From positions 29,078,116 to 29,142,115 of the forward strand of contig OX457026.1 in NCBI GenBank assembly GCA_949752745.1: 64,000 bases of DNA, given 5' to 3'. A program made the translations under genes and the position numbers. Positions 43,482 to 53,462 of this stretch are shown one piece after another. The notes under the pieces are model-generated. The model ran no database searches and was not told the origin of the DNA. It saw only the letters and a program-made list of their open reading frames with translations. Origin of the DNA: Protula sp. h YS-2021. Lineage: Eukaryota; Annelida; Polychaeta; Sabellida; Serpulidae. How positions within the stretch are numbered: position 1 is the stretch's first letter; every line of letters starts with the position of its first letter.

Positions 43482-45507
43482 CAGCCAACCAAAGTACCGT
43501 CACGAGATTCCCTTATCTCCTGGCGATACTTTAGCAAACTTAAGAGACTTGGAAAATTTACTTTCCTTAAACGCCTCCTTGCCCGTAGGAGGAAGACTAG
43601 GAAAGTTTTGGCAGCAATGGGCAGAAATGGGGGCGTCTCGAAGGGTAGTACGTTGGTTAAAGAGAGGTTACTCCCTACCTTTCAAACGAGACCGGAACGG
43701 GCTCAGGTGCCCTATTCCCCTAACCGCCCATGCGCCAAGACAACTAGTCACCTCTTACGCCAAGGGGTCAGAAAAAGACCGAGCTCTCCAAGAAATGCTA
43801 CTGAGCTTGTCTCAAAAACAGGCGATAGAGGAAATGCCAGAAAATCAAATGGGTTTTTTCAGCAGAGTTTTTCTGGTTCCCAAGAAATCCGGAGGGTGGA
43901 GGCTGGTAATCGACCTTTCCCCCATAAACGGTTTTCTCCGAGTGATCACCTTTCAGATGGACACGGCCCAGGTGATAAAAGGGTCATTACGGGAAGGGAT
44001 GTGGGGTACCTCCATAGATCTCTCCGATGCTTACCTCCATATTCCTCTCCATCGCTCGGCAAGAAAATTTCTAGCCTTTCAAGTAGGGAAAAGACGATTT
44101 TGGTTTCTGGCACTTCCCTTCGGTCTGGCTACGGCCCCGTACGTTTTCTCCAAGGTCATGAAAGTACTGAAAACATGGGCACGGCTAGAAGGGATGTTAG
44201 TCTTTCAGTATCTGGACGACTGGTTTCTGGCGAATCAAGACAGGCAGGTAACCGAGATTCATACAATGTCTTTAGTTCGCAAGGCACTAGAGGTAGGTCT
44301 AGTAGTAAACCTAGCCAAGTCCGAACTAACCCCCAAACAGTCCATTACCTTTCTAGGGGAGTTTTGGGATCTGGCAATAGCAAAGGCGTTCCCTACGCCA
44401 GAACGCCGCCAGAGAATTGCAGATGCCATAAAAGGTATTTCCCCAGGAAAGAAGGTGAGATTACAGGCCATGGAATCGCTCCTCGGCCTGTTAGTGGCAA
44501 CAGAGAAGACAGTCCCCCTGGGCCGTCTCCATTACAGGCCATTTCAAAGCCAGGTAAGATGGGCGTTGCATCAGGGTCGTTCACCCGCAGCGAGGATGCA
44601 AGTTTCACAGGTAACCCTACAAGCCCTACAGTGGTGGTGCGATGTTCTAATTATGTCCGAAGGAATGCCATTTCAGCCCCCCACCCCGGAGATAGAGATT
44701 CAGACCGATGCGTCCCATGCGGGGTGGGGAATTTATTGGAATGGTCAGGTATGGAAGGGCAAATGGCCACCCTCGCTTCAGTCCTACCACATAAACTGGC
44801 TGGAGCTTCGGGTGGTCTGGATTGCCCTAATCAAGCTGACCAACCAACTCAGAAACAAGGCAGTCCTTTTTCGGTTAGACAACTCCACAGCCATAGCTTA
44901 CCTCAACAAGCAGGGGGGCACCAAATCACGATCCCTGTCCAAACTTGCATTCCAAATTCTTTCAAAGGCCAGGGAGGAACAGGTGACCGTTTCCGCCCGT
45001 CACCTGGCCGGGAAATTAAACGTCCTAGCGGACTTAGCCTCCAGACAGGGTCAAGTTATCAACACCGAGTGGTGCCTATCCCCTCGGTCCTTTCAGTGGG
45101 TGACACACCAATCCCCATGGGGTGCCCCGACTCTGGATCTGTTTGCAAACGCGATGACCACCCAACTTCCCCGGTACGTGTCTCCTTGCCCGGACCCAGC
45201 AGCTTGGGCAGTAGACGCTCTCAATTGTCAGTGGCCACGGGACGAGGTACTGTATGCCTTTCCCCCACAAGCAATCTTAGGGCAAGTCCTGCAGAGAGTA
45301 ATCGAGTTGAAACCACCGTTCCTATTACTCATTGCCCCATGGACACCGGAAGCCCCATGGTTCGCCCTCCTACTCCATTGCAAGGTAGTAAGGTCGATAC
45401 CGATCCCATGCCACAACGAGTTGCTATCACAACCCCATTGGCATCACTTCCACCCCTCCCCTCGCTTACTGAACCTCCACCTATGGTGTCTGACCAGTCC
45501 TTTCTGA
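43393..45507 (+). CDS. DIRS reverse transcriptase / RNase H polyprotein, copy 2
   Basis: 704 codons open in the +1 frame relative to gag, beginning at GTG with no nearby ATG, so probably expressed by frameshift or splicing. [18 protein letters not shown] (residues 159-174), [12 protein letters not shown] (208-219), [13 protein letters not shown] (273-276). RNase H acidic residues: D439 in QTDAS, E471 in WLELRV, D496 in LDNSTA, D547 in LADLAS. Residues 579-665 ([40 protein letters not shown]) sit where DIRS elements carry a methyltransferase-like domain; no clear DPPW-type catalytic motif is visible. The last 25 nt overlap the recombinase start. Confidence 0.92.
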   Translation: MRSHNSPLSRNRNPAPAARQRVRLHSRSGSSQPKYRHEIPLSPGDTLANLRDLENLLSLNASLPVGGRLGKFWQQWAEMGASRRVVRWLKRGYSLPFKRDRNGLRCPIPLTAHAPRQLVTSYAKGSEKDRALQEMLLSLSQKQAIEEMPENQMGFFSRVFLVPKKSGGWRLVIDLSPINGFLRVITFQMDTAQVIKGSLREGMWGTSIDLSDAYLHIPLHRSARKFLAFQVGKRRFWFLALPFGLATAPYVFSKVMKVLKTWARLEGMLVFQYLDDWFLANQDRQVTEIHTMSLVRKALEVGLVVNLAKSELTPKQSITFLGEFWDLAIAKAFPTPERRQRIADAIKGISPGKKVRLQAMESLLGLLVATEKTVPLGRLHYRPFQSQVRWALHQGRSPAARMQVSQVTLQALQWWCDVLIMSEGMPFQPPTPEIEIQTDASHAGWGIYWNGQVWKGKWPPSLQSYHINWLELRVVWIALIKLTNQLRNKAVLFRLDNSTAIAYLNKQGGTKSRSLSKLAFQILSKAREEQVTVSARHLAGKLNVLADLASRQGQVINTEWCLSPRSFQWVTHQSPWGAPTLDLFANAMTTQLPRYVSPCPDPAAWAVDALNCQWPRDEVLYAFPPQAILGQVLQRVIELKPPFLLLIAPWTPEAPWFALLLHCKVVRSIPIPCHNELLSQPHWHHFHPSPRLLNLHLWCLTSPF

Positions 45508-46565
45508 AAAACAAGGGTTTTTCTAAGCAGGTGAGAGAGAAAATAGTAAACAGTCACAAGGGTTCAACGGCCAAAGTTTACAGGTCACAGTGGAATAAAT
45601 TTGCCGCTTGGTGTAGCACTTCTAAGCTAGATCCGTTTCAGGCTAGCCCAGCAGTGGTAGCGGATTTCCTCGATCACCTTTTCACGGAGGTGAAATTAAA
45701 GGTAAGTTCCATCGAGGGCTATAGGGCCGCTATAGGGTCAAGACTCAAAGCGTCTACAGGCTACGACCCGGGCGAAGATACTTCCCTATCACAGCTAGTA
45801 AGACATTTTAAAGTAAGCTCCCCACCCTGCCCATCCAACATAGCGCAGTGGGATTTATCAATAGTCTTACAGTATCTTCAGCGCCCAGATATATTTAGTA
45901 AGGACGTGATTTCAGCAAAAAACGCAACATTAAGATTCACGTTTTTATTGGCCTTAGCTTCGGGCAAAAGAAGAGGCGAAATCCATGCCCTAGACAGAAA
46001 GGTAAATAAAGATAAGGGTACATGGGAGAAGGTCACCCTAGTCCCTAGAGCAGGATTCATGGGAAAAACCCACATCATGACCCAAGGGATGGGAACGTTC
46101 GATCACATTACTCTCCCATCCCTACCAGATGACCCCGACTCAGACGGTCTGGTCTCTTTGTGTCCCGTCAAAGCGCTGCAACAGTATTTGGAAATGTCAG
46201 AGGCCTACCGATCAGATAATCAGAAGGCTCTCATCATTTCGTTTATGCCGAAATTTAACAAAGATCTTTCGAAACAGTCGATCTCAAATTATATTAAAAG
46301 GATCATTTTGGCAGCCTATGACGATGCACAAATCGACCCTAACCCGTTAGGGGAATCAAACATCAAAGCCCATCAGGTAAGGCAAGTAGCCAATTCCCTC
46401 AGGGCGGTACGCAACGTGTCCCTTTCGGATATATTAAAAACAGGTTGTTGGGTTTCCCCCAACTCGTTTGTTAAATACTATCTGAAAGATTTTTCTCAAG
46501 ATGAATTGTCTGGCTTATATTCATTAGGACCGTTCGTGGCTTCAGAAACGACCATTACAGGCTGA
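45483..46565 (+). CDS. DIRS tyrosine recombinase, copy 2 (intact)
   Basis: 360 residues from ATG 45483 (MVSDQSFLKN), a start that overlaps the RT stop by 25 nt and gives a normal DIRS recombinase length. N-terminal core-binding part: [38 protein letters not shown]. Catalytic part: first Arg in [12 protein letters not shown] (163-164), [11 protein letters not shown] with His297 and Arg300, Trp323 in the position of the last His/Trp, and Tyr332/333 in FVKYYLKDF as nucleophile. It would cut and rejoin DNA through a 3'-phosphotyrosine to insert the circular element. The same frame is open without a stop back to 43608, across nearly the whole RT gene. Confidence 0.93.
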   Translation: MVSDQSFLKNKGFSKQVREKIVNSHKGSTAKVYRSQWNKFAAWCSTSKLDPFQASPAVVADFLDHLFTEVKLKVSSIEGYRAAIGSRLKASTGYDPGEDTSLSQLVRHFKVSSPPCPSNIAQWDLSIVLQYLQRPDIFSKDVISAKNATLRFTFLLALASGKRRGEIHALDRKVNKDKGTWEKVTLVPRAGFMGKTHIMTQGMGTFDHITLPSLPDDPDSDGLVSLCPVKALQQYLEMSEAYRSDNQKALIISFMPKFNKDLSKQSISNYIKRIILAAYDDAQIDPNPLGESNIKAHQVRQVANSLRAVRNVSLSDILKTGCWVSPNSFVKYYLKDFSQDELSGLYSLGPFVASETTITG

Positions 46566-46680
46566 GTGTTTCTGTTGTAGGAATGCTTCTCCCAAGTTTA
46601 AGAACAAGGGCAAGCACAAGAGTAACTTCTCCAAGGGCCGTAATGGGAACAGTAACAACAACAACAAGCCACGAAAGTAA
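46528..46680 (+). other. Conserved small frame after recombinase (copy 2): CFCC plus basic tail
   Basis: Same +1-frame stretch as 24787-24939: [20 protein letters not shown] then Lys/Asn-rich sequence ending KPRK-TAA. No ATG. Only one residue (Tyr to Asn) differs between copies. Expression would need splicing or frameshift. Confidence 0.3.
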
Positions 46681-47745
46681 CAACCTACAAGAAGGTCTTT
46701 CCTTCTTACTCTGAACATTTCGCCTTTCGCTCAGGTCCTTTGGACCATTTCGGTTCGTGCTTATATTAAGTTACGGACGAACGCTGGACGGTTATGTTTA
46801 ATTAAGCATTTATTTACTCCGAAGTGTTCAGGATCGCATGTGTAATGAGTACAGCCCAGTCTTCGGTCTTACGGCTACTCGGATGCTTAAGTTTTGATCT
46901 CCTTTCTTCATGTTTTTCAGAAAGAAAGGGGGGGGGGGGACCATGTCGGTCCCAGACGTACCCAGTGACCGTACACCCGTTGTAGCCGGAAGGCCGAAAG
47001 CCGGTTTATGGTTCATGGTATGAGGTACCATAGTGTCATTATGGGCTTATGGGACCATAACGGCCCCATATAGGAAAACAGTCATAAATAAGCAAAATTT
47101 TTTCTGTTTTTCATTTTATGACGATTTACAGTAGTTTTAGTACTATCTAGTCAATCGCTATGAGTTTATTTCAAATAAACGTGGTAATTTATCAAATGAG
47201 AAGAAGAAAAGTTAGACAGCGGACTCGCTTTCTTTTTCAAGTTTGAATTGCATGTCTTGTAAGACACTTCAGTCACTTTACTAGAAGTGTCAAAGAGTTT
47301 ATTTGCGTAATTCCTATGGATTTACGATCGTTTTGTAGTACTTCTAAATAAACCTAATTGTTCATCAATACATAGCAAGTGAATAGTGAGAACTTGAGGA
47401 AGGGATCCATCCGGTGGGCGGTTGGAGGGGGATGGTGATAGTTCTCAAAAAAGATGATGGCATGGTTGGAAGCCTTCTCATCTCAACTGACAGTTGCTGT
47501 GATATTTTTTACTTTGTTACGATTTACCTTATGTTGAAAGACCGGAATGGTACGCCTCCGGACTTTATTTAGGAAATCATTAAAAGAATTGAAACTTAGC
47601 TGACAAGTTTTATTTCTTCTTTGCGTCGAGTGCACAGCACTCCTCGCCTATATGCAATGAGCTTTTACAAGCCATAGTGTAATTCGCGACCTTTTTGGGC
47701 AGTTCAAGAATGGCAGGCTCCCCTGCTCCGGACTCAAGTCCCATT
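46681..47745 (+). other. DIRS copy 2 3' untranslated region
   Basis: Non-coding and almost identical to 24940-26007 of copy 1, with a shorter G-run at 46929-46938. Confidence 0.6.
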
Positions 47746-47851
47746 AAAAGTGGAGATAAGCGAATTCAAAGCTTTTGCGAAGTAAAACTATCGTTTTATT
47801 TCGTAAAACGAGCTTTTACGAGTAAAAGCGCAATTCGCGTTCTCCACTTTT
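47746..47851 (+). repeat. DIRS copy 2 internal complementary region
   Basis: Complement of the joined left and right ends, with the joint GTAAAA|CTATCG as in copy 1. It matches the extreme ends of copy 2. Confidence 0.93.
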
Positions 47852-47919
47852 AACTTTGATTTTAACCCGTCCCATCCATCCCCAACTAGCCTGGGCGTGT
47901 TTTACCGCCTTTTGGGGCT

Positions 47920-48137
47920 AAAAAGGGAATGTCGTTTATACGAGACTAGCAGACGACGTCTCGGGCATTCTGATTGGCCATAGGATGGATGGAAGGGTTA
48001 GAGTATCTTGAACAGTACCTCAAAAAGTTCTTTTTTATATTGCGTGGTAAATATTACTGGAAGGGAACCCATTAAAAGTGGAGAACGCGAATTGCGCTTT
48101 TACTCGTAAAAGCTCGTTTTACGAAATAAAACGATAG
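47920..48137 (+). repeat. DIRS copy 2 right inverted repeat and right end
   Basis: 47920-48083 is the perfect complement of the left inverted repeat; 48084-48137 is the unique right terminus. Mirrored TATA (47935-47940) and CCAAT (47973-47977) face into the element on the minus strand. Confidence 0.92.
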
Positions 48138-49084
48138 TTTTACATCCACAAATAGATCTTTACTTCCAGCTGTTTGCAGACCACATGGTCATAAAATCAT
48201 TTCGCAGGTACACGTGAAGTCAAGGCAAGAGCACATTAGTGGTGCCGAGGACACTAAATTGTACTTTTCAGCAGTTCACTTCGAAATCGTTAATTTTTTT
48301 CCAGCAGTTCAGTTATACGTTCAACGTTCCTGGTTGCAAACCTCTGGGGACCGAAATGGCCCAGCTGAAAAAAAAAAAAAACGAAATACACTCGCCAGAG
48401 AAGGAGCTCTCAGAGACAGAAAGTACTCAGTCGTAAAATACAGTAGGAGGGGTAAATCTGGGCATGGAGGAGGGTTGGCCCAGGATGTTTGAATCTTTTG
48501 TGTGTTTTTTTTTTTTTTTGGAGGGGGGTGTGGCCCTGGGGGGATGGATAGTTTAATCCCCTTTACCGTGCCCGCCAGTATCTGCAAGAAGAATAAAAAT
48601 GCAAAGTACAAAATTAGAAGAATTGAGAAATATTAAATTCTATAAAACAGGAGTGCGTAGTTTTAAAACACCAAATAAGTGCGTACAGCACAGAAATAAG
48701 ATTTTTAGATGTATATTTAAGCCACTTTGGGATGCTTTTGAAGTGAATGAGATTCCATGGCTTGTACACAAATGCAGGAGAATAACCTGTTAGACAGTCC
48801 AATTGTAGCGTGAATCACGTTTCTGGTGTAAGGATTGGAATGTTTATAAACAGTGGAGCGGTTCCTTAGTGAATATGCAGAACTGTTTTTTATTTAATTT
48901 TTTAAGCGCATATTCCGCCTAAGTCTAGACCCAAATAGAGCCTGGGTATTTGTATTAATTGAAATGCTTAAAATGTAACTGTTTCGGCGAAAAGTTTAAA
49001 AAAGTGCAATTTAGCGTCGTTGTACAGCTATAAGTAAATGACAGCAACGAGCTCAAAACTGGAACCGATTTCGTTTTGAAGATG
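48138..49084. other. Non-coding stretch
   Basis: No gene recognised. A-run at 48367-48379, and a T-run plus G-rich patch at 48505-48545. Short open frames here have no support. Confidence 0.5.
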
Positions 49085-49290
49085 GTCTGTAACGTTGTTA
49101 TAAAATAGCTGACCTCTAAGAAGATTTCTATGTTGTGTATAAGCAGAGAGTGGATGGTTCCTATTTTTTATGAGCACTATTTTTGCGGAATCTCCACTGG
49201 GTCAGAGGTGTAAAAAGGTGTTATACACAAAAAACCGAACTGCCATAGAGGCAGGCTGTAGGACAACAACGGGTCTGTAATGATTGACAG
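49085..49290 (-). repeat. Dispersed repeat B, inverted copy
   Basis: Reverse complement of 31085-31290 over about 200 bp: AAAATAGCTGACCTCTAAGA, AGCACTATTTTTGCGGAATC, GTTATACACAAAAAACCGAA, GCCATAGAGGCAGGCTGTAG. Confidence 0.65.
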
Positions 49291-51404
49291 CAAACTGGAC
49301 CCCGCCACAAACGTTCAAAACTTGACCTGCGCCATAATCAAAATTGCTGATTCGCTTTCGGGAACGGAACCAGGTGAATAAAAAATAAAGGACTGATGCG
49401 GGGCATTTCATCTGGAGCATGCTTTATCGTAGAAATGGGTGCGTCTGGAACAGAAAATGATGTGAAATGAAAGGAAAAGACGTTCATGCAAAGCAGCAAG
49501 GAAGATTTTCATTTATACAAAACCGTCATGAGATTTTTCAGTTCGAGCCGAGATCAGTTACAGATAAGCCACAATGTATGTGGGAGACCCACAAAGCAAT
49601 GATAATCAACCGGGCTGATTCACTGGAAATATAATTCCTAAACCTGGTTTGATTAATTATTGCACTTACTGTATAAGTATTATATCTGACAGCCATGTAT
49701 ACTCTGTCAACAAGTACACTCCTAATAATAATTTAATACAGCGCACTGCATTTAAAATAAATCTAACATTGTCTTGCTACTGATGTCTCTGAAATAATAA
49801 CTAATATATAGATATTTAATAATGTGTGTGTGTTTTTTTCTGTTCTTTTTTCTTTGCAATATAGCATGTCGTAATGGGTGTTGTGTGGTTAGACAGCAGG
49901 AATACATCCTTTAAGAGACCCTTGTGTTGAAAACAATTGCAGATTTGTGAATAAATTTCTCTCTGATTTCATGTAAATGTAAATGTTCGCGTAAATTTCA
50001 TTGAAATTTTGGTCAATAACAACTGTAATTTCTCCTCGCTTGTCATGTCACGTGACAAGCAGATTCCCAGGAGATAGACAGCATAGCATCCAGACTTCAC
50101 TTGGCACATAGCTTTCCAGCTGAACGCTTCTCTGTTGTTTTGTGTGTGTGCGTGTGCATTTTTTTTCTTTTCTTATCAGTTATTTTCTGTTATTCCTGGA
50201 TAATTGCCTAGTGATCTTGATATCAGATATTCTAATCATTCTCTGGATCTTCGATGCAGTGTAAATAGGATCAATGAAGTGCTATAAAGGAAAGACTAAA
50301 ATACAGGTTTGTTGAATTGACCGTTTCTATTTATGCTTCGATTTTCGGAATAAATGTATAATACTTCCTGTTTTGTTATCCTATAGTGTTTTCTTTCCTC
50401 AGTGTCGTTAAGAAATTAAGCTCGTATTCATGTAAAGTATTCGCTTCCTTCACTCTGTTTATTATCTGGTATATCCGGATATAACTAACTCAGATCTTCC
50501 GTATATCAAGGTAATGCCTGTGATATACAATACACAAAGTACGCACTTTTTATCCCCCGACCACCCTCTCCCCCCCCCCCCCCACTCCAACCATCCAGGC
50601 ATAGTCCCCGGTCTCTGCCACCACAACCCCCTTCAAACACCCCCTCCCCACCCCTAGTTTAACCAAAATGCAGCAGCTCTGTCTTCTTTTTATTTTTTCT
50701 ACTTTTCTGCGTTTAAGAACCCTTTTTACTAACCATCTAGCAGAACAAGCAATACCTTTGTGAAACGCTTTTATCTCATTTTTTTTGGGGAGGGGGGAGG
50801 GGGAGCGGGGGGCACCTTTTTAAAAATAAAAAAATGCTTATGGATGATCCTGAATTTAGTTAAACTGGCACAGCTTATCTGATACAAAGTACTTTCATAA
50901 CACAGATAGTAACACAGATCACCCAATCCGTTTAATAAACACAAAGTTATCCCGAAGAGATGCGCATGAAAATAAGAGAAATTGTCCTCTTTCGTGGGTT
51001 GCCTTTGTTGGTCTTTTGCGTAGTAATTAAGCATGTAAAGCGGCATTTTCAACTTAATTCCGTCTTTGAGGATATTCTAAACAGGAATAGATGTATCGGT
51101 GAATTAAACAATTCAAAGATATCTGAAAAAGGAGACGAGTTACAGAACAAACTATTTTTATCAGATTTAATTACAAAAACAAAGCTGGAGATTATTTTTA
51201 ATTTGAGACATCTGTTATTTAATAGGATATAAAAATTTTAATAGGAGATGTTAGATTAGGTGCGTAAAAAATAACCTTGCTTACCATCTCTGGAACTAGG
51301 AATTGAATTGCAAACTAGACCGTTTTCGCTACCGAGTAGCGAAAATTACACTTGGGGCCACAAAAAATACGATTCTCCTCTGAACTCTTAAAATTCAGAA
51401 CTGA
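49291..51404. other. Non-coding intergenic stretch
   Basis: No gene recognised. A near-palindrome with a TCACGTGA E-box lies at 50039-50059, and C/G-runs at about 50569-50583 and 50783-50812. Confidence 0.45.
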
Positions 51405-52515
51405 CTATGAACAAGGAGGTGAAGGTCACTAAGATACCTCTTCCCTTATCTTCTCTTTTAAAATAAGCTTAAAATCGCACTACCTCTAAAAGTTTTTGGA
51501 ACTTTCGGTTTTAGACATTGACCATGACCGAAACGGTCAAGATTACCTCGGTACCTCTTACATAACGCTTTTTAAGCTGAAAGAGTCGAAATAAGCCCAA
51601 AATAGATCTATCTCTTCCTCTTTTTAAGATTGTCAACATCCGTTTTTCACGGTCACCGTGACCGATGTGATCAAGATCACCCAGGTATCTCTTACATATC
51701 GTCTTTTGGGCCCAAAGGGTCGAAAATAAGCTCAAAATCGCAGTATCTTCAACAGTTTTCGAGAAAATGGCCACTTCCGATTTTGACGTTGACCATGACA
51801 GAGCTCAAAGTTATAGAGGTATCTCTTACGTATAGTCTTTTAGGCCGAGATGGTAAAAAAAATAAGCTCAAAATAGCTCTAGTTCTAACCGTTTTCGAGA
51901 TAATTGCCCACTTCCGGTTTTGACTTTGATCACGACCGAGGAGGTCAAGGTCACCGAGGTATCTCTAACATATAGTCTTTTAGGCCCGAAAAGTCGAAAA
52001 TAAGCTCAAAATCGTCTAACTCTAACCGTTTTCGACATAATGATCAACTTCCGGTTGTAGACTTCGATCATGATCGAGGAGGTCAAATTCACCGAGGTTT
52101 CTCTTATATATAGTCTTTTATGTCCAAAGTGTCGAAAATAAAGTCCAAATCACTCTATCCCTAACTGTTTTCGAGATAATGACCCACTTCTGGTTTTTGA
52201 CTTTGACCATGGTCGGGGAGGTCAATGTCACCGACATATCTTTTACATGTAGTCTTTTAGGCCCAAAGGGTCGAAAAGGGTCGTTAAAAATTTCTGACCG
52301 TTTTCGAGATAATGGCCCACTTCCGGTATTTGAGTTTGACCTCTGACATAGTCTTTTAGTGCCCGTAGGGTCGAAAATAAGCTCGAAATTGCTCTATCTC
52401 TAACCGTTTTCGAGATAATTGTCAACTTCAGGTTTTAGATTAGGTCAAGTTCACCGAGGTATCTCTTACATGTAGTCTTTTAGGCATAAAGGGTCGAAAA
52501 TAAGCATCGTTTTCT
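51405..52515. repeat. Tandem satellite, about 138-bp unit, roughly eight copies
   Basis: Diverged head-to-tail units. Landmarks per unit: GAGGTCAAGGTCACCGAGGT, ATCTCTTACATATAGTCTTT, TAGGCCCAAAGGGTCGAAAA, TAAGCTCAAAATC, TAACCGTTTTCGAGATAATG, GCCCACTTCCGGTTTTTGAC. The TCTCTTACAT landmark recurs about every 132-140 bp (near 51556, 51690, 51822, 51962, 52100, 52238, 52460). One unit near 52340 has an internal deletion. Confidence 0.88.
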
Positions 52516-52689
52516 AAGTTCATGGTAAAACATAGGCATGGAAGATGCAGAGTCCTCAGCCAATAGCAGTAAAGTGACATCACTGTGGTAGAGTTACCTT
52601 TTTGAGACATGGCCCGGAGAAAAACAACATTTAGGTTTCACGGAATGGGGAGACGAACGGGTGATAAATAAACCTGAACTTTCACAATT

Positions 52690-53235
52690 ACAGTTCACCT
52701 GCTTTTGCTTTCCTGTAAGGTTTGGTGAAGCTCCGATAAATAGTTTTTGATATATCGCCCGAACAATAAAAATTTAAAGTGCGACGGACAGACAGACGGA
52801 CGGACATTTGACAAATTAAACCCACCCGTTGCACATCTACACTATACATAGTTTCTTACTGTAAGATTTGATGAAGATCCGATAAATAGTTTTGACAACA
52901 AAAAGTGAAAGTGCGACGGACGGACGGACGAACGGATAAGTAACAAATTGAACCCCCCAATGCACATCTATACTATATATACTTTCTTTCTGTAAGATAT
53001 TTCCGATATATAGTTTTTGAGATATCGATAAAGAAGATCAAAGTGTAACGGACGGACAGATGGACGGACAAGCGACAAACTGAACCCCCTATTGCACATC
53101 TACACTATATATACTTTCTTCCTTTAAGGTTTTGTGAAGCTCCGATAAATAGTTTTTCAGATATCGCCCGGACAAAAAATGTTTAAAGAAAGACAGACGG
53201 ATGGACGAAAGGACGGACAGACAGACCGATAACTA
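52690..53235. repeat. Tandem repeat with GACG/GACA-rich tails, about four units
   Basis: Units of about 125-145 bp with CTGTAAGGTTTGGTGAAGCT, CCGATAAATAGTTTTTGA, ATATCGCCCGGACAA, AAAGTGCGACGGAC(GGAC)n and TTGCACATCTACACTATA. Each unit ends in a short (GACG/GACA)n array. Confidence 0.82.
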
Positions 53236-53462
53236 TAGCCTTCAGCCAATATTGGTCTCACCACCCTCTATCAGTGAGCCAAATTGCAGCACTTTTAGCA
53301 ATTTGGAAAAATCCAAATGCTGCAGTCAACTTCAGCTTACACATACAACTGTAAACGCTCTCATTGTAGAGTCGGGCATTCAATACGCCTATGCTCATAG
53401 CATAACAGTACCTTTAACTGAGAAAGCAAAGCGTTTGCCTGTTTTTTAATGGACGTGCAAGA

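Larger units (their letters stand above)
40173..48137 (+). mobile_element. DIRS-like tyrosine-recombinase retrotransposon, copy 2 (all frames open)
   Basis: A 7,965-bp element nearly identical to copy 1. Left end TTTTACTTCGC, right end AAATAAAACGATAG followed in the flank by TTTTACATCC. Perfect 164-bp inverted repeats, gag of 745 codons, RT/RNase H of 704 codons and a 360-residue recombinase, all uninterrupted, plus internal complementary region (47746-47851). DIRS elements are thought to replicate through a circular DNA inserted by the recombinase; the shared TTTTAC at the right border fits crossover at that motif and no duplication. By sequence this copy could be active. Confidence 0.95.

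Noticed and set aside
43608..45482. Recombinase starting at 43608 (985 residues)
   Set aside because: The extra 625 residues are low-complexity Ser/Pro/Gly/Arg-rich sequence opposite RT codons and match no recombinase. The ATG at 45483 gives the usual family length. The open frame is kept as a finding only.
18432..48137. One segmental duplication explaining both DIRS copies
   Set aside because: Sequences outside the element ends differ completely between the two sites, so these are separate insertions.
48214..48492. Frames around 48214-48611 on both strands
   Set aside because: They span A-, T- and G-runs with no recognisable motif.
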